Shown: positions 16,616 to 25,646, counted from the first letter of the stretch. The stretch is 64,000 nucleotides of DNA from Mycolicibacterium aichiense (GCF_010726245.1 NZ_AP022561.1:5518001-5582000), one strand, 5' to 3'. Notes: generated by a model from the letters alone, not told the origin. A program made the numbers and translations.

Positions 16616-18559
16616 TCACTCTCCCTTTGTCACAACGAAGTTCGACCAGTCCGGGGTTCGTATCGCATTCCAGTAGACCGGCAACCGCCACGGACTCACG
16701 GTGTGGATCTCCCCGTCGGGATTCTTGAAGTAGGAGTGTTCGATCGACGGGTGCGCCCACACCATCAGATTGATCTCGTCCTGATGCTTACGGTGCCACG
16801 CCGCGGTGGCCTCGGCCGTCGGTTCGATTGTCTTCCAGTTGTTTTCGACGATGTCAGCCAGACAGCTGTTGATGTAGCGCATCTGCAGCTCGGAGTTGAA
16901 GATCAGGCTGCCGCCGTGCGCCAGGTGGTTGCCGGGGCCGTACAACATGAAGAAGTTCGGGAACCCGGGCACGGTGATGCCGAGATATGCGGCTGGCCGC
17001 TCACCCCACGAAGCGCGCAGATCCACTCCGTCGCGGCCGGTGATCCGCATCGGGTAGAGCACCTCGGTGGCACGAAACCCGGTGGCGTACACGATGATGT
17101 CGATATCGTGGGTCACCCCGTCGGCCGTCACCACACCGTGCGGCGTGATCCGCTCGATCGGGGTGCGCACCAATTCGACGTCGTCGCGGCGCAGGGTGGT
17201 GAGCCAGGTTCCGTTGTCCTGCAACGTGCGTTTGCCGGTCGCAGGATAGTCGGGCAGCACCTTGGCCAGCAGTTCCTGGTCGTCGCCGACCTGGGTGGTG
17301 ATCCAGTCGGTGAACATCAGGCGGGCCATCGCGTTGATCTCGCTGACCGCGTAGTTCGGGTCGTCGGGGTGGACGTAGTCCGGGTCGGATCGGGCCGCCT
17401 CCAGTCCCTTGTCGGCACCGGGCCACAGGAGCAGGAAGCGGTACCAACGGTTGTAGTAGGGAAGATGATTCATCGCCCACCGCACGCCGTCGGGAACGCT
17501 GTCGTGATACATCGGGTTCGGGAACATCCACTGCGCGGTGCGCTGGAACACCGTCAGGTGCGCCACCTGGTCGGCGATCGCCGGAGCGATCTGAAAGCCG
17601 CTGGCCCCCGCGCCGATGAGCGCGACGCGCTTGCCGGTCAGGTCTACGGAGTGGTCCCACGCCGCGGAGTGGAAGGCCGGCCCCTCGAACTCATCGGCGC
17701 CCTCGATGTCGGGCAGCGCGGGCCGGTTGAGTTGACCGACTGCGGTGATGACGGCCCGTGCGTCAAGAGCGGATTCGGCTCCGTCCTTGTCCCGCACTAT
17801 TACTCGCCAGATACCGTCGTCGTCGCTCCATTCGGCCGAGACAACCTCGGTCTGCCAGCGGACGTTGGCGTCGAGCTGATGGCGGGCCAGCACGGTCTCG
17901 AAGTAGGCCCGCAGTTCGGGTTGTTCGGCGAAGTAGTGCGACCAGTCGTTGCTCGGCTCGAAGCTGTAGCAGTAGAAGTGATTCGCCACATCCACTCGGG
18001 CGCCGGGATAGCTGTTCTCCCACCAGGTTCCGCCCGGGCCGGCGTTCTTCTCCACGATCGTGAACGGGATGTTGGCCTGCTTGAGCCGGATGCCGGCAAG
18101 CAGACCCGACTCCCCACACCCGATCACGACGACCGGGAAGTCGGCGGTCGCAGCCGGGTCGAGCGCGGCCGGGCGGCGGGGGTCGACGTCTTCGAGGTCC
18201 ATCTCCTCGAGAACCATCGGACGGTACTCGTCGTCGACATGCTCGCAGGCCGTCCAGTCCAGCATCTCCCCGATCAGTTCGGGGCTCAGCGGCACCGGAC
18301 CCGGGCAGCCCCGGTCGCGGTAGTCGGCGATGATCGGAAGGGCGAGCGCCCGAGCCTTGGCCTTGTCCTCCTCGGACATGAAGCCCTGCACCTCGTTGAG
18401 GAAGACGCCGGCCTGCGTGAACTCGCGGATGAAGCGCGGATCGCCGGTGATGTGGACCAACGACAACAGCAGCGTGGGAATGCTGACCTGCTCCAACGCC
18501 GCCGCGATCTCCTGATCGCTTGACGTGAACGGTTGGCCCGCATACGGATTGGTCGTCAT
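16616..18559 (-). CDS. Baeyer-Villiger monooxygenase, HAPMO-like with N-terminal extension
   Basis: 647 residues from ATG 18559, preceded by GAGAGGAC; a start at 18586 is less likely because it would enter the inverted repeat. Residues 1 to about 125 form the N-terminal extension (IPTLLLSLVHITGD) known from 4-hydroxyacetophenone monooxygenase. The FAD fold follows (VVVIGCGESGLLAG, then GPGGTWW), then the Baeyer-Villiger fingerprint FEGPAFHSAAWDH and the NADPH fold ALIGAGASGFQIA. The family inserts one oxygen atom beside a ketone, giving an ester, using NADPH and O2. It is cotranscribed with the alcohol dehydrogenase and divergent from an esterase, which fits a ketone-degrading role. Confidence 0.88.
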   Translation of the reverse strand: MTTNPYAGQPFTSSDQEIAAALEQVSIPTLLLSLVHITGDPRFIREFTQAGVFLNEVQGFMSEEDKAKARALALPIIADYRDRGCPGPVPLSPELIGEMLDWTACEHVDDEYRPMVLEEMDLEDVDPRRPAALDPAATADFPVVVIGCGESGLLAGIRLKQANIPFTIVEKNAGPGGTWWENSYPGARVDVANHFYCYSFEPSNDWSHYFAEQPELRAYFETVLARHQLDANVRWQTEVVSAEWSDDDGIWRVIVRDKDGAESALDARAVITAVGQLNRPALPDIEGADEFEGPAFHSAAWDHSVDLTGKRVALIGAGASGFQIAPAIADQVAHLTVFQRTAQWMFPNPMYHDSVPDGVRWAMNHLPYYNRWYRFLLLWPGADKGLEAARSDPDYVHPDDPNYAVSEINAMARLMFTDWITTQVGDDQELLAKVLPDYPATGKRTLQDNGTWLTTLRRDDVELVRTPIERITPHGVVTADGVTHDIDIIVYATGFRATEVLYPMRITGRDGVDLRASWGERPAAYLGITVPGFPNFFMLYGPGNHLAHGGSLIFNSELQMRYINSCLADIVENNWKTIEPTAEATAAWHRKHQDEINLMVWAHPSIEHSYFKNPDGEIHTVSPWRLPVYWNAIRTPDWSNFVVTKGE

Positions 18560-18580
18560 CGACGGTGTCCTCTCACCCAA

Positions 18581-18615
18581 CGGCAATTACGCTACGCATA
18601 GTTCCGTAATTGCCG
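18581..18615. promoter_or_regulatory. Perfect 11-base inverted repeat in a divergent promoter region
   Basis: CGGCAATTACG at 18581-18591 and its exact reverse complement CGTAATTGCCG at 18605-18615, separated by 13 bases. It lies 22 bases before the monooxygenase ATG and 73 bases before the esterase GTG. Its position between divergent genes and its AT-rich core suggest an operator for a dimeric regulator; no regulator gene is adjacent. Confidence 0.65.
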
Positions 18616-18688
18616 CCACAACGATACTGTCGGCGCCGTCGAGGATCAAGGTCCAGTCCTAGGATGCGGTCTTGCCATACTGGGCGGC

Positions 18689-19576
18689 GTGGCGAACACC
18701 GACATCCATCCCGAACTGCGCAAAGCCGCGCGGTTTACCCCGCGCGCGCTGATCTCCCCCAAGACTCTGCCGATCCTGCGGCGGCTGACGGGCCTGCAAC
18801 GGCCGAAGAACGACGGAGTCGAGGTGCTGACATTGGAGTCGGGCGTCGGTATCCGCCTTTATCGGCCTGCCGGTGCGACCACGACCACCCCGGCGCTGCT
18901 GTGGATCCACGGCGGCGGCTATGTCCTGGGGACCGCGGCGCAAGACGATGCCCTGTGCCGCCGGTTCGTCGCGGCGTTGGGCATCACAGTCGCCTCCGTC
19001 GACTACCGCCTGGCCCCCGAACACCCGTACCCCGCTCCGCTGGAGGACTGCTACACCGCCCTGCAGTGGCTGGCCGGCCTGCCCGCCGTCGACGCGGACC
19101 GGATCGCGATCGGCGGGGCCAGCGCCGGCGGCGGACTTGCCGCCGCACTGGCGCTGCTTGCCCGCGACCGCGATGGCGTGAAGCCGGTCTTCCAGCTGCT
19201 GGTCTATCCGATGATCGACGACCGCAGCGTGGGCCAGCACCTCAACGATCCGGGGCAGCGCCTCTGGAACGCCACCAGCAACCGGTTCGGCTGGCAGGCC
19301 TACCTGGGTGGCGCCGATCCCGAGATCGCGGCGCCCGGGCGTCGCACCGATCTCGCGGGGTTGCCGCCGGCCTGGCTCGGCGTCGGCACATTGGACCTCT
19401 TTCACGACGAGGACCTCGACTATGCGGCACGACTGCAGGCAGCGGGTGTGCCGTGCGAAGTCCACGTGGTGCCCGGCGCGTTCCACGGGTTCGACGGCAT
19501 CGTCGCCAAAGCCGACGTGTCCAGAAAGTTCTTCAACAGCCAGTGCGAAAGCCTGCGCGCAAGTTTCGGGAGCTGA
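18689..19576 (+). CDS. Alpha/beta-hydrolase esterase of the hormone-sensitive-lipase family
   Basis: 295 residues from GTG 18689. It has the HSL-family oxyanion motif WIHGGGYVLG, the nucleophile elbow IGGASAGGGLA, the acid in LDLFHDEDLDYA and the His in PGAFHGFDGI. It hydrolyses short- or medium-chain esters. Lying divergent to a Baeyer-Villiger monooxygenase, it is a natural candidate for cutting the ester that enzyme makes. It is followed after five bases by an acyl-CoA dehydrogenase gene. Confidence 0.83.
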   Translation: MANTDIHPELRKAARFTPRALISPKTLPILRRLTGLQRPKNDGVEVLTLESGVGIRLYRPAGATTTTPALLWIHGGGYVLGTAAQDDALCRRFVAALGITVASVDYRLAPEHPYPAPLEDCYTALQWLAGLPAVDADRIAIGGASAGGGLAAALALLARDRDGVKPVFQLLVYPMIDDRSVGQHLNDPGQRLWNATSNRFGWQAYLGGADPEIAAPGRRTDLAGLPPAWLGVGTLDLFHDEDLDYAARLQAAGVPCEVHVVPGAFHGFDGIVAKADVSRKFFNSQCESLRASFGS

Positions 19577-19580
19577 GCCG

Positions 19581-20681
19581 ATGTCCGCGTTGAGCACCGA
19601 ACAGCGGGACCTGGCCGAGGCGGTGACCGACCTGATGGCCAAGCGGTCCCCGGAAGCCGAGGTGCGCCGGCTGATGGCCACCGACACCGGGTACGACCCC
19701 GCGGTGTGGGCCGAGCTCGCCGCCATGGGTCTGCTGGGCCTGGCGATACCCGAAGAGTTCGGCGGGTCCGGGGCCGGTGCCGTCGAGGTGGGTCTGGTGA
19801 TGGAGGCCATGGGACGGGCGCTGCTCTGCGCGCCATACCTGTCCACCGCGGTCTTGACCACGCATTTACTTGCGGCACTGGGCGACTCGGACGAGCAGGC
19901 TGACGTGCTGCCGCGGATCGCCGCCGGCGAGCTGATCACGACGGTGGCGTTCGCCGAGCAGGGGTCGGCACGACCACCCGTGGCCTCGACCACGACGGCA
20001 CGCGCCGACGGCTCGGGATGGCGGCTGTCGGGCAGCAAGACCTACGTCTTGGACGCGGCCAGCGCCGGGCGCATCTACGTGCTCGCCGGGGACGGGGTGT
20101 TCGCGGTGGACGCCGGCGCACCGGGCCTGGAAGTCGACGTGCTGTCCACGGTTGACCCGACCCGCAAGCAGGGCCGAGTCATGGTGAACGACACCCCCGC
20201 CCGGCTGGTCGGTGCGGCAGGCTCCGGTGCGGCAGCGCTCGATCACGCGCTGGACCTCGCCGCGGTTGCACTGCTCGGCGAGCAGGCCGGCGGCGCGATG
20301 TGTGCGATGCGGATGGCTGCCGACTACGCCAAGACCCGGTTTCAGTTCGGGCGGGCTATCGGTAGCTTCCAGGCGATCAAGCACATGTGCGCCGACATGC
20401 TGCTGGAGGCTGAGTCGGCATTGTCGGCGGCCCGGCATGTCGCAGCAGCGTTCGATGCCGCCGACGAGTCCCGTTTCGTGGATCTGGCTGCCGCACAGGC
20501 ATATTGCTCGGATGCCTTCGTCACGGTCGCGGCGAACAGCATTCAGGTGCACGGCGGGATCGGGTTCACCTGGGAGCATCCCGCTCACCTCTACCTGCGG
20601 CGGGCCCGGACCGATGCCGAACTGTTCGGCGACCCGGCGTGGCACCGGGAACGTTACGTGCGACTGCGAGAGGCACAGTGA
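19581..20681 (+). CDS. Acyl-CoA dehydrogenase, small FadE29-type partner subunit
   Basis: 366 residues from ATG 19581, four bases after the esterase stop. N-terminal block MGLLGLAIPEEFGGSG and C-terminal blocks KTRFQFGRAIGSFQAIKH and IQVHGGIGFTWEHPAHLYLR are typical of the FadE29-like subunit. The C-terminal catalytic segment of the larger subunit is missing. The stop overlaps the next dehydrogenase start by one base (TGATG), so the two are likely a heteromeric enzyme. The substrate may be the acyl-CoA of the acid released by the upstream pathway, but this is inference. Confidence 0.83.
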   Translation: MSALSTEQRDLAEAVTDLMAKRSPEAEVRRLMATDTGYDPAVWAELAAMGLLGLAIPEEFGGSGAGAVEVGLVMEAMGRALLCAPYLSTAVLTTHLLAALGDSDEQADVLPRIAAGELITTVAFAEQGSARPPVASTTTARADGSGWRLSGSKTYVLDAASAGRIYVLAGDGVFAVDAGAPGLEVDVLSTVDPTRKQGRVMVNDTPARLVGAAGSGAAALDHALDLAAVALLGEQAGGAMCAMRMAADYAKTRFQFGRAIGSFQAIKHMCADMLLEAESALSAARHVAAAFDAADESRFVDLAAAQAYCSDAFVTVAANSIQVHGGIGFTWEHPAHLYLRRARTDAELFGDPAWHRERYVRLREAQ

Positions 20682-21844
20682 TGACCGACGACGAGGTGCG
20701 CAACGAGGTCCGGGGTTGGCTGGCGGACAACTGGGACCCCACGCTGGACCGCGGCGCCTGGGCACAGCGGGTGTTCGACGCCGGCTGGGCGGTACCCAGC
20801 TGGGAGCCGCAGTGGTGGGGCCGCGGCCTCAGTGACCCGCAATCCCGCATCGTGGCAGCCGAATTCGCCGCCGTGGGCGCGCCGGGTACCGGCCACGACC
20901 GGGCGAATCTGTTCGCCTGCACCCTGCACGACCTCGGCACCGACGAGCAGAAGCAGCGTCTGATCCCGCCATCGATCCGCGGCGAAACCAAGTGGTGCCT
21001 GCTGTACTCCGAGCCCGGCGCCGGGTCGGATCTGGCCGGGTTGCGCACCCGCGCCGACCGAGACGGCGACGACTGGGTGATCAACGGCCAGAAGGTGTGG
21101 ACGTCGTTCGCCAAGACCGCCGACTACGGGCTGCTGGTGGCGCGCACCGACTGGGATCTGCCGAAGCACAACGGGATCAGCTTCTTCATGTTCCCGATGC
21201 GGCAGCCCGGCGTCGAGGTCCGTCCGATCCATCAGATCACCGGCGAGTCGGAGTTCAACGAGGTCTTCATCTCCGGGGCGCGGGTGCCGGACGCCAACCT
21301 GGTGGGGCAGCCCGGCGCCGGCTGGTCGGTGCTGCAGGTGGCGCTGGCCTACGAACGGCGACTGATGGGCGACCTGGCCCGCACGTCGCGCGGGGCACGC
21401 AAGCCCCAGGCCGATACCGACAGCCTGGTGGCGATGGCCCGCAGTGCCGGAAAGCTGGACGACTCGTTCATCCGCCAGGAGATCGCACGGGTCGAAGGGT
21501 ATGCGGCGGTGAATCGGTGGAACACCCAGCGCGCCAAGGCAACCTCTGATCGGGCTGAGGCCGCGACGCTGCTGGCACTGGGCAAGATCGCGATGTCGCG
21601 GATCCTGCACGAGACGGCGAAGGTGCAGACCGAGATCGCCGGCCCGGAGGCGATGTTGACCGGGCCGGACAATCCGGTCGGCGACGCTGTCACGTTCCGC
21701 ACCCTCAATGCGTACTTCACCTCGATCGGCGGCGGCACCGACCAGATTCAGCGCAACATCGTCGGCGAGCGGGTGCTGGGCTTACCGAAAGAGCCGGAGC
21801 CGTACCGCAATACCGCGTTCCGGGAGTTGCCGACGTCGAGCTAG
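20681..21844 (+). CDS. Acyl-CoA dehydrogenase, large FadE28-type subunit
   Basis: 387 residues from ATG 20681; in-frame sequence further upstream belongs to the preceding gene. It shows CLLYSEPGAGSDLAGL and VINGQKVWTSFAKTADYG (FAD and substrate beta domain), NEVFISGARVPDANLVG, and the C-terminal SIGGGTDQIQRNIVGER. As in the pair at 2243-4494, a small- and a large-type dehydrogenase gene lie side by side, here with the small one first. This favours an alpha2beta2 acyl-CoA dehydrogenase. The gene is convergent with the carbamoylase gene 32 bases away. Confidence 0.85.
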   Translation: MTDDEVRNEVRGWLADNWDPTLDRGAWAQRVFDAGWAVPSWEPQWWGRGLSDPQSRIVAAEFAAVGAPGTGHDRANLFACTLHDLGTDEQKQRLIPPSIRGETKWCLLYSEPGAGSDLAGLRTRADRDGDDWVINGQKVWTSFAKTADYGLLVARTDWDLPKHNGISFFMFPMRQPGVEVRPIHQITGESEFNEVFISGARVPDANLVGQPGAGWSVLQVALAYERRLMGDLARTSRGARKPQADTDSLVAMARSAGKLDDSFIRQEIARVEGYAAVNRWNTQRAKATSDRAEAATLLALGKIAMSRILHETAKVQTEIAGPEAMLTGPDNPVGDAVTFRTLNAYFTSIGGGTDQIQRNIVGERVLGLPKEPEPYRNTAFRELPTSS

Positions 21845-21876
21845 GGCCGGCACCTTGCCGCCGCATCCGTCACCGA

Positions 21877-23133
21877 TCAGGGCAGCTCCACGTCAGCGGC
21901 GACGAGTGCGCGCAGTAGCACATTCGCGCCGAGCACCAGATCATCGGGATCCGTATCCTCATGCGGGGAATGGCTGACCCCGTTGACGCTGGGCACGAAC
22001 ACCATGGCCACCGGCGCCAGCGCCGCCATGACCTGCGCGTCGTGACCTGCTCCGCTCGTCAGCTCGCACCAGCGGGCGCTCAGCCCTTCGGCGGCGTCGA
22101 CGATGTGCCCGGCCAGCCGCCGATCGGTGGCCACGGGGCTCTGGACCGGCCCAGCAGTCAAACGGATCGTGGTGCCGGTTCGCGCAGCCACCTCGCTGGC
22201 CTGCCGGCCCAGTAGCTCGAGCGCGGCGGCCATCCGCCCGACGTCATCATCACGGATGTCGATGCCGAGCACCGCCTCGCCGGGGATCACGTTGCGGGCG
22301 CCCGGCGCCAGCGCGAGGATGCCGGTCGTCGCGACCCGCACATGACCGCCCGTGGCCAAGGACTCGACTGTGAGCACCAAATGCGCGGCGGCCACCGCCG
22401 CGTCGCGCCTTCGCGTCATCGGGGTGGTACCGGCGTGATTGGCTGCTCCGGTGATCGTCGCGGTGACCCCGACCTGGCCGGTGATCGAGCTGACCACTCC
22501 GATGCGAGCATCTTCGGCTTCCAGCACGGGTCCCTGTTCGATGTGCATCTCGACGAACGCCGCGACCCGGTCCGGCGACCACGCCGCCCGGCTGATGCGT
22601 TCCGGATCACCGCCCGCCGAGCGCAGACGGTCGGCCAGGGTGACGCCGCCGTCACCGGGCCGCGCCAGATCCTCCGGTGTGAGCAGTCCGGCGATCGCCT
22701 TGGAGCCGACCATGCCAGGGGTTCCGCGGGTGCCTTCCTCGTTGCCGAACGCCACCACGACGAGGTCGTGGCGAAGCGCCGCGCCCGCGTCTCTGAGCGC
22801 CTGCGCGGTCGCGAGCCCGGCTATCACGCCGGCCGGACCGTCCAGCGGCCCGGCCCTCGTCACGCTGTCGAGGTGGCTTCCGGTCAACACAGCACCCGCC
22901 TGCGGATCGCGGCCGGGCAACCGGCCGAACAAGTTGGTGGCCTCGTCGACCCAGACCTGAAGACCCGCCGCAGCCATCCAGTCCGCCACGGTGTCGCGCG
23001 CGTCGACATCCTCCGGCGCGTAGGCCAACCGGGTGACGCCGCCGCAGGGATCGGCGCCGATTGCGGACAACTGCCGCAACCGATCGAGGAGCACGCCGCC
23101 GTCGACCGCGAGATCAGAAGCCGAGGACGTCAT
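21877..23133 (-). CDS. M20-family N-carbamoyl-amino-acid hydrolase / allantoate amidohydrolase type
   Basis: 418 residues from ATG 23133, which lies inside the 3' end of the upstream gene. The M20 metal ligands and dimer blocks are visible: GSHLDSVTRAGPLDGPAGV, NEEGTRGTPGMVGSKA, MHIEQGPVLE, TSGAGHDAQVMA and SHSPHED. Members cut the carbamoyl or ureido group from N-carbamoyl-amino acids, beta-ureidopropionate or allantoate. It is the last gene of the operon and would catalyse a late step, after ring opening by the hydantoinase. Whether the substrate is an alpha- or beta-ureido acid cannot be read from sequence. Confidence 0.85.
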   Translation of the reverse strand: MTSSASDLAVDGGVLLDRLRQLSAIGADPCGGVTRLAYAPEDVDARDTVADWMAAAGLQVWVDEATNLFGRLPGRDPQAGAVLTGSHLDSVTRAGPLDGPAGVIAGLATAQALRDAGAALRHDLVVVAFGNEEGTRGTPGMVGSKAIAGLLTPEDLARPGDGGVTLADRLRSAGGDPERISRAAWSPDRVAAFVEMHIEQGPVLEAEDARIGVVSSITGQVGVTATITGAANHAGTTPMTRRRDAAVAAAHLVLTVESLATGGHVRVATTGILALAPGARNVIPGEAVLGIDIRDDDVGRMAAALELLGRQASEVAARTGTTIRLTAGPVQSPVATDRRLAGHIVDAAEGLSARWCELTSGAGHDAQVMAALAPVAMVFVPSVNGVSHSPHEDTDPDDLVLGANVLLRALVAADVELP

Positions 23134-23533
23134 CAACCCTGGCATTTGCCGCCAAATGTGCCTGATAGGACCGCCAGCCGCCGAAGTCGGCAATGTCGAC
23201 GACCTTGTCTCCGGTGGCAATCCGGTCCGGTTGCAGGATCATGGCCCGCACCGTGGTCCCGTCGGCGAGCTGGATCGAACCCAGTTCGAGCTCCTTCGGC
23301 TCCTGCGGCAGCAGGATGTCGAACAGCAACTCGTCGGACATCTCGTAGAGCTCCCCGGTGATTGCCAGCCCACTGCGCTCCACCGGAAACAGACCGGGGA
23401 ACTCGTCGCGCACGGCGAAGAACCGGAAGTCCGGTGCGGTGCTGGCCGGGCCGACAAGCGTCGCCAGACCGGCGATGCAGCCGTGGTCCTTCTGTCCGGA
23501 CATGGCGGTGCCATTGAGGAACATGTGTTGCAC
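23114..23533 (-). CDS. Stand-alone allophanate-hydrolase C-terminal-type domain protein
   Basis: 139 residues from the GTG at 23533, preceded by GAAAGG; ATG 23524 is an alternative. It begins MFLNGTAMSGQ and contains FRFFAVRDEFPGLFPV and a long beta-rich segment ending WRSYQAHLAAN. This pattern is that of the gamma-glutamylcyclotransferase-like domain found at the C-terminus of allophanate hydrolase (AtzF/DUR1,2) and as free-standing relatives. No amidase domain accompanies it here. Its place between the regulator and the carbamoylase suggests that it handles a small carbamate or ureido product, but the reaction is unknown. Confidence 0.65.
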   Translation of the reverse strand: MQHMFLNGTAMSGQKDHGCIAGLATLVGPASTAPDFRFFAVRDEFPGLFPVERSGLAITGELYEMSDELLFDILLPQEPKELELGSIQLADGTTVRAMILQPDRIATGDKVVDIADFGGWRSYQAHLAANARVDDVLGF

Positions 23534-23559
23534 GTGAAGACCTTTCGGGTGAGAGTCGC

Positions 23560-24267
23560 TCAGGACAGAGCGGTGTCGGTATGGGCGCGTTGTGCGTCGT
23601 CGGCCCCGCGGCGCACGTGCGCCTCGGCGGCGGCCACGGCGCGGTCGACATGTCCGCTGCACACCTCGTTGAGCAGGTGCTCATGCTGCTCGACTGCCGG
23701 CAGCGTGCGTCCGGGGTCGCGATAACTCAACTCCGCAGCGACGTCGAGGCACTGCAGCAGATAGCCATCGAGAAGGCCGGCGAACCTGTCGCCGAATGCG
23801 ATTCGATAGATCGAGCTGTGGAACGCCAGATGGACCTCGGCGAACTCCTCAGAACCCACTCCGTGGGTGTCGATCACCGTGGCCATCGTCGCCAGCAGTG
23901 CGCGGGGTTCGGCCCACTGCTCGGGTTTGGCACGCTCGCAAGCCAGCCGGGCCGCCAACTTCTCCAGTTCGGCGCGGACCAAGAACAGGTCCTCGATCTC
24001 CTCGGCGACAATCCCGCGCGACCACAGGCCGCCGCCGCTGCCACGCTCGGCGAACCCGTCGCTCTCCAGCCTGCGCAGCGCATCGCGCACCGGTGTCCGG
24101 CTAACTCCGAGCTGGGCGGCGAGTTCGGTCTCCACCAGGTGGGTGCCGTGCGGGATCTGTCCGGTGATCAGCGCATGCCGTAGCGCCCGATACACGTGCT
24201 CGTAGGTCTTGCGCCGGATCTGCGCCGACAGCGACGGGACGGCTCCGAGCCGCTCCGACCCGCTCAC
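23560..24267 (-). CDS. GntR-family transcription regulator, FCD type
   Basis: 235 residues. The N-terminal winged helix (about residues 20-85) contains LVETELAAQLGVSRTPVRDALRRLESDG. The C-terminal FCD all-helical ligand domain has the metal/ligand pattern FHSSIYRIA and AVEQHEHLLNEV. FCD regulators usually respond to an organic acid or pathway intermediate and repress their own operon. It overlaps the hydantoinase stop by four bases and lies inside the operon, so it is the prime candidate to bind the palindromic site at 32251-32267. Confidence 0.88.
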   Translation of the reverse strand: MSGSERLGAVPSLSAQIRRKTYEHVYRALRHALITGQIPHGTHLVETELAAQLGVSRTPVRDALRRLESDGFAERGSGGGLWSRGIVAEEIEDLFLVRAELEKLAARLACERAKPEQWAEPRALLATMATVIDTHGVGSEEFAEVHLAFHSSIYRIAFGDRFAGLLDGYLLQCLDVAAELSYRDPGRTLPAVEQHEHLLNEVCSGHVDRAVAAAEAHVRRGADDAQRAHTDTALS

Positions 24268-25646
24268 AGTTGACCGCTCGCGTCACGTCGGAGGTACCGC
24301 CCTGAGCCGTGTTTACCGACGAAGAGGCCATTGACGATCACCGGCCGGCCCGCAGCGACCACTGTGCGCACCGCACCGGTCAGCGTCCAGCCCTCGTAGA
24401 GGCTGTAGTCCACCTTCATATGATGAGTCTGCGCGCTGATGGTCGTCGAGCCGGACGGATCGAAGATCACCAGGTCCGCGTCGGAGCCGACAGCGATAGT
24501 GCCCTTGCGCGGGAACAACCCGAACAGCCGCGCCGGTGTGGTCGAGAAGACTTCGACCATCCTTCGCAGCGAAAGATGCCCTGCGAGAACTCCACCGGAG
24601 TACAGCAGCTGAAGACGGTGCTCGATGCCCGGCCCTCCGTTGGGGATCTGGGAGAAGTCGTGTGCCCCGATCGACTTCTGCCCGTTGAGACAGAACGGGC
24701 AGTGGTCGGTGGAGACCACCTGGACATCATCGGTACGCAGACCCCGCCACAGATGCTCGTGGTGGTGAGCCGCGCGCAACGGAGGGGTGAGCACGTACTT
24801 TGCGGTGTCGAAGCTCTCGTCGTCGTAGACGCTGGAGTCCAGGAACAGGTAGTGCGGGCACGTCTCGGCGAACACCGGGCGGCCGCGGTCACGCGCCGCG
24901 GTCACCTCACTCAGCGCCTCCGCGCACGACAGGTGGACGAAATACACCGGCGAATCAGCCATTTCGGCCAGCGCGATCGCGCGGTGAGTGGCTTCGGCCT
25001 CGGCCAGTTCGGGCCGGGTACGACCGTGCCAGGACGGGTTGGTTCGCCCTTGGGCTAGCGCGCGCCGCACCAGGACGTCGATGACCGGTCCGTTTTCGGC
25101 ATGGATGCAGCACAGCGCACCTCGCTGGCCCGCCCGCTCGATGACCTCGAACAGGGTCGCGTCGTCGACCATCAATTCCCCGGGGTACGCCATGAACATC
25201 TTGATGCTGGTGACGCCTTCGTCGACGAGTTCGTCTATCTCGCTGAGTGATTCGGTTGCCATGTCGGTGATCACGATGTGTTGGGCGTAGTCGATGACGG
25301 CATTGCCCTCCGCCGCGGCAAGCCCGTCGTCGATGGCGGCCCGCAGGTGTTGTCCCCTGCGCTGCTGCGCGAAGTTCACCACCGTCGTAGTCCCGCCCGC
25401 CGCGGCAGCAATCGTGCCCGACCCGTAGTCGTCGGCGGTGGTGGTACCGGCCAGGCTGAACGCGAGATGGGTATGTGGATCCACCCCACCCGGCAACAGA
25501 TAGCAGCCGCTCGCGTCGATCACCTGATCGGCCGGGATATCCAGGGCCGCACCGATGGTGGTCACCTTGTCGTCGGCCACATACACGTCGGCGACATAGT
25601 CGTCGGCGGCGGTGACAACCCGCGCGCCGGTGATCAGCAAGCTCAT
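24264..25646 (-). CDS. Dihydropyrimidinase / hydantoinase
   Basis: 460 residues from ATG 25646. Metal and catalytic blocks of the cyclic amidohydrolases are visible: GGVDPHTHLAF (HxH), SIKMFMAYPG with the lysine that is carbamylated to bridge two metals, CIHAENGPVI, FVHLSCAEAL and STDHCPF. The enzyme opens dihydropyrimidine or hydantoin rings to N-carbamoyl acids. It overlaps the deaminase upstream and the GntR gene downstream by four bases each. Together with two downstream amidases it gives the ring-opening and decarbamoylation steps of a heterocycle pathway. Confidence 0.88.
   Translation of the reverse strand: MSLLITGARVVTAADDYVADVYVADDKVTTIGAALDIPADQVIDASGCYLLPGGVDPHTHLAFSLAGTTTADDYGSGTIAAAAGGTTTVVNFAQQRRGQHLRAAIDDGLAAAEGNAVIDYAQHIVITDMATESLSEIDELVDEGVTSIKMFMAYPGELMVDDATLFEVIERAGQRGALCCIHAENGPVIDVLVRRALAQGRTNPSWHGRTRPELAEAEATHRAIALAEMADSPVYFVHLSCAEALSEVTAARDRGRPVFAETCPHYLFLDSSVYDDESFDTAKYVLTPPLRAAHHHEHLWRGLRTDDVQVVSTDHCPFCLNGQKSIGAHDFSQIPNGGPGIEHRLQLLYSGGVLAGHLSLRRMVEVFSTTPARLFGLFPRKGTIAVGSDADLVIFDPSGSTTISAQTHHMKVDYSLYEGWTLTGAVRTVVAAGRPVIVNGLFVGKHGSGRYLRRDASGQL

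Noticed and set aside
21845..21876. Terminator between the convergent dehydrogenase and carbamoylase genes
   Set aside because: The 32-base gap holds only a short GCCGGC palindrome and no convincing stem.
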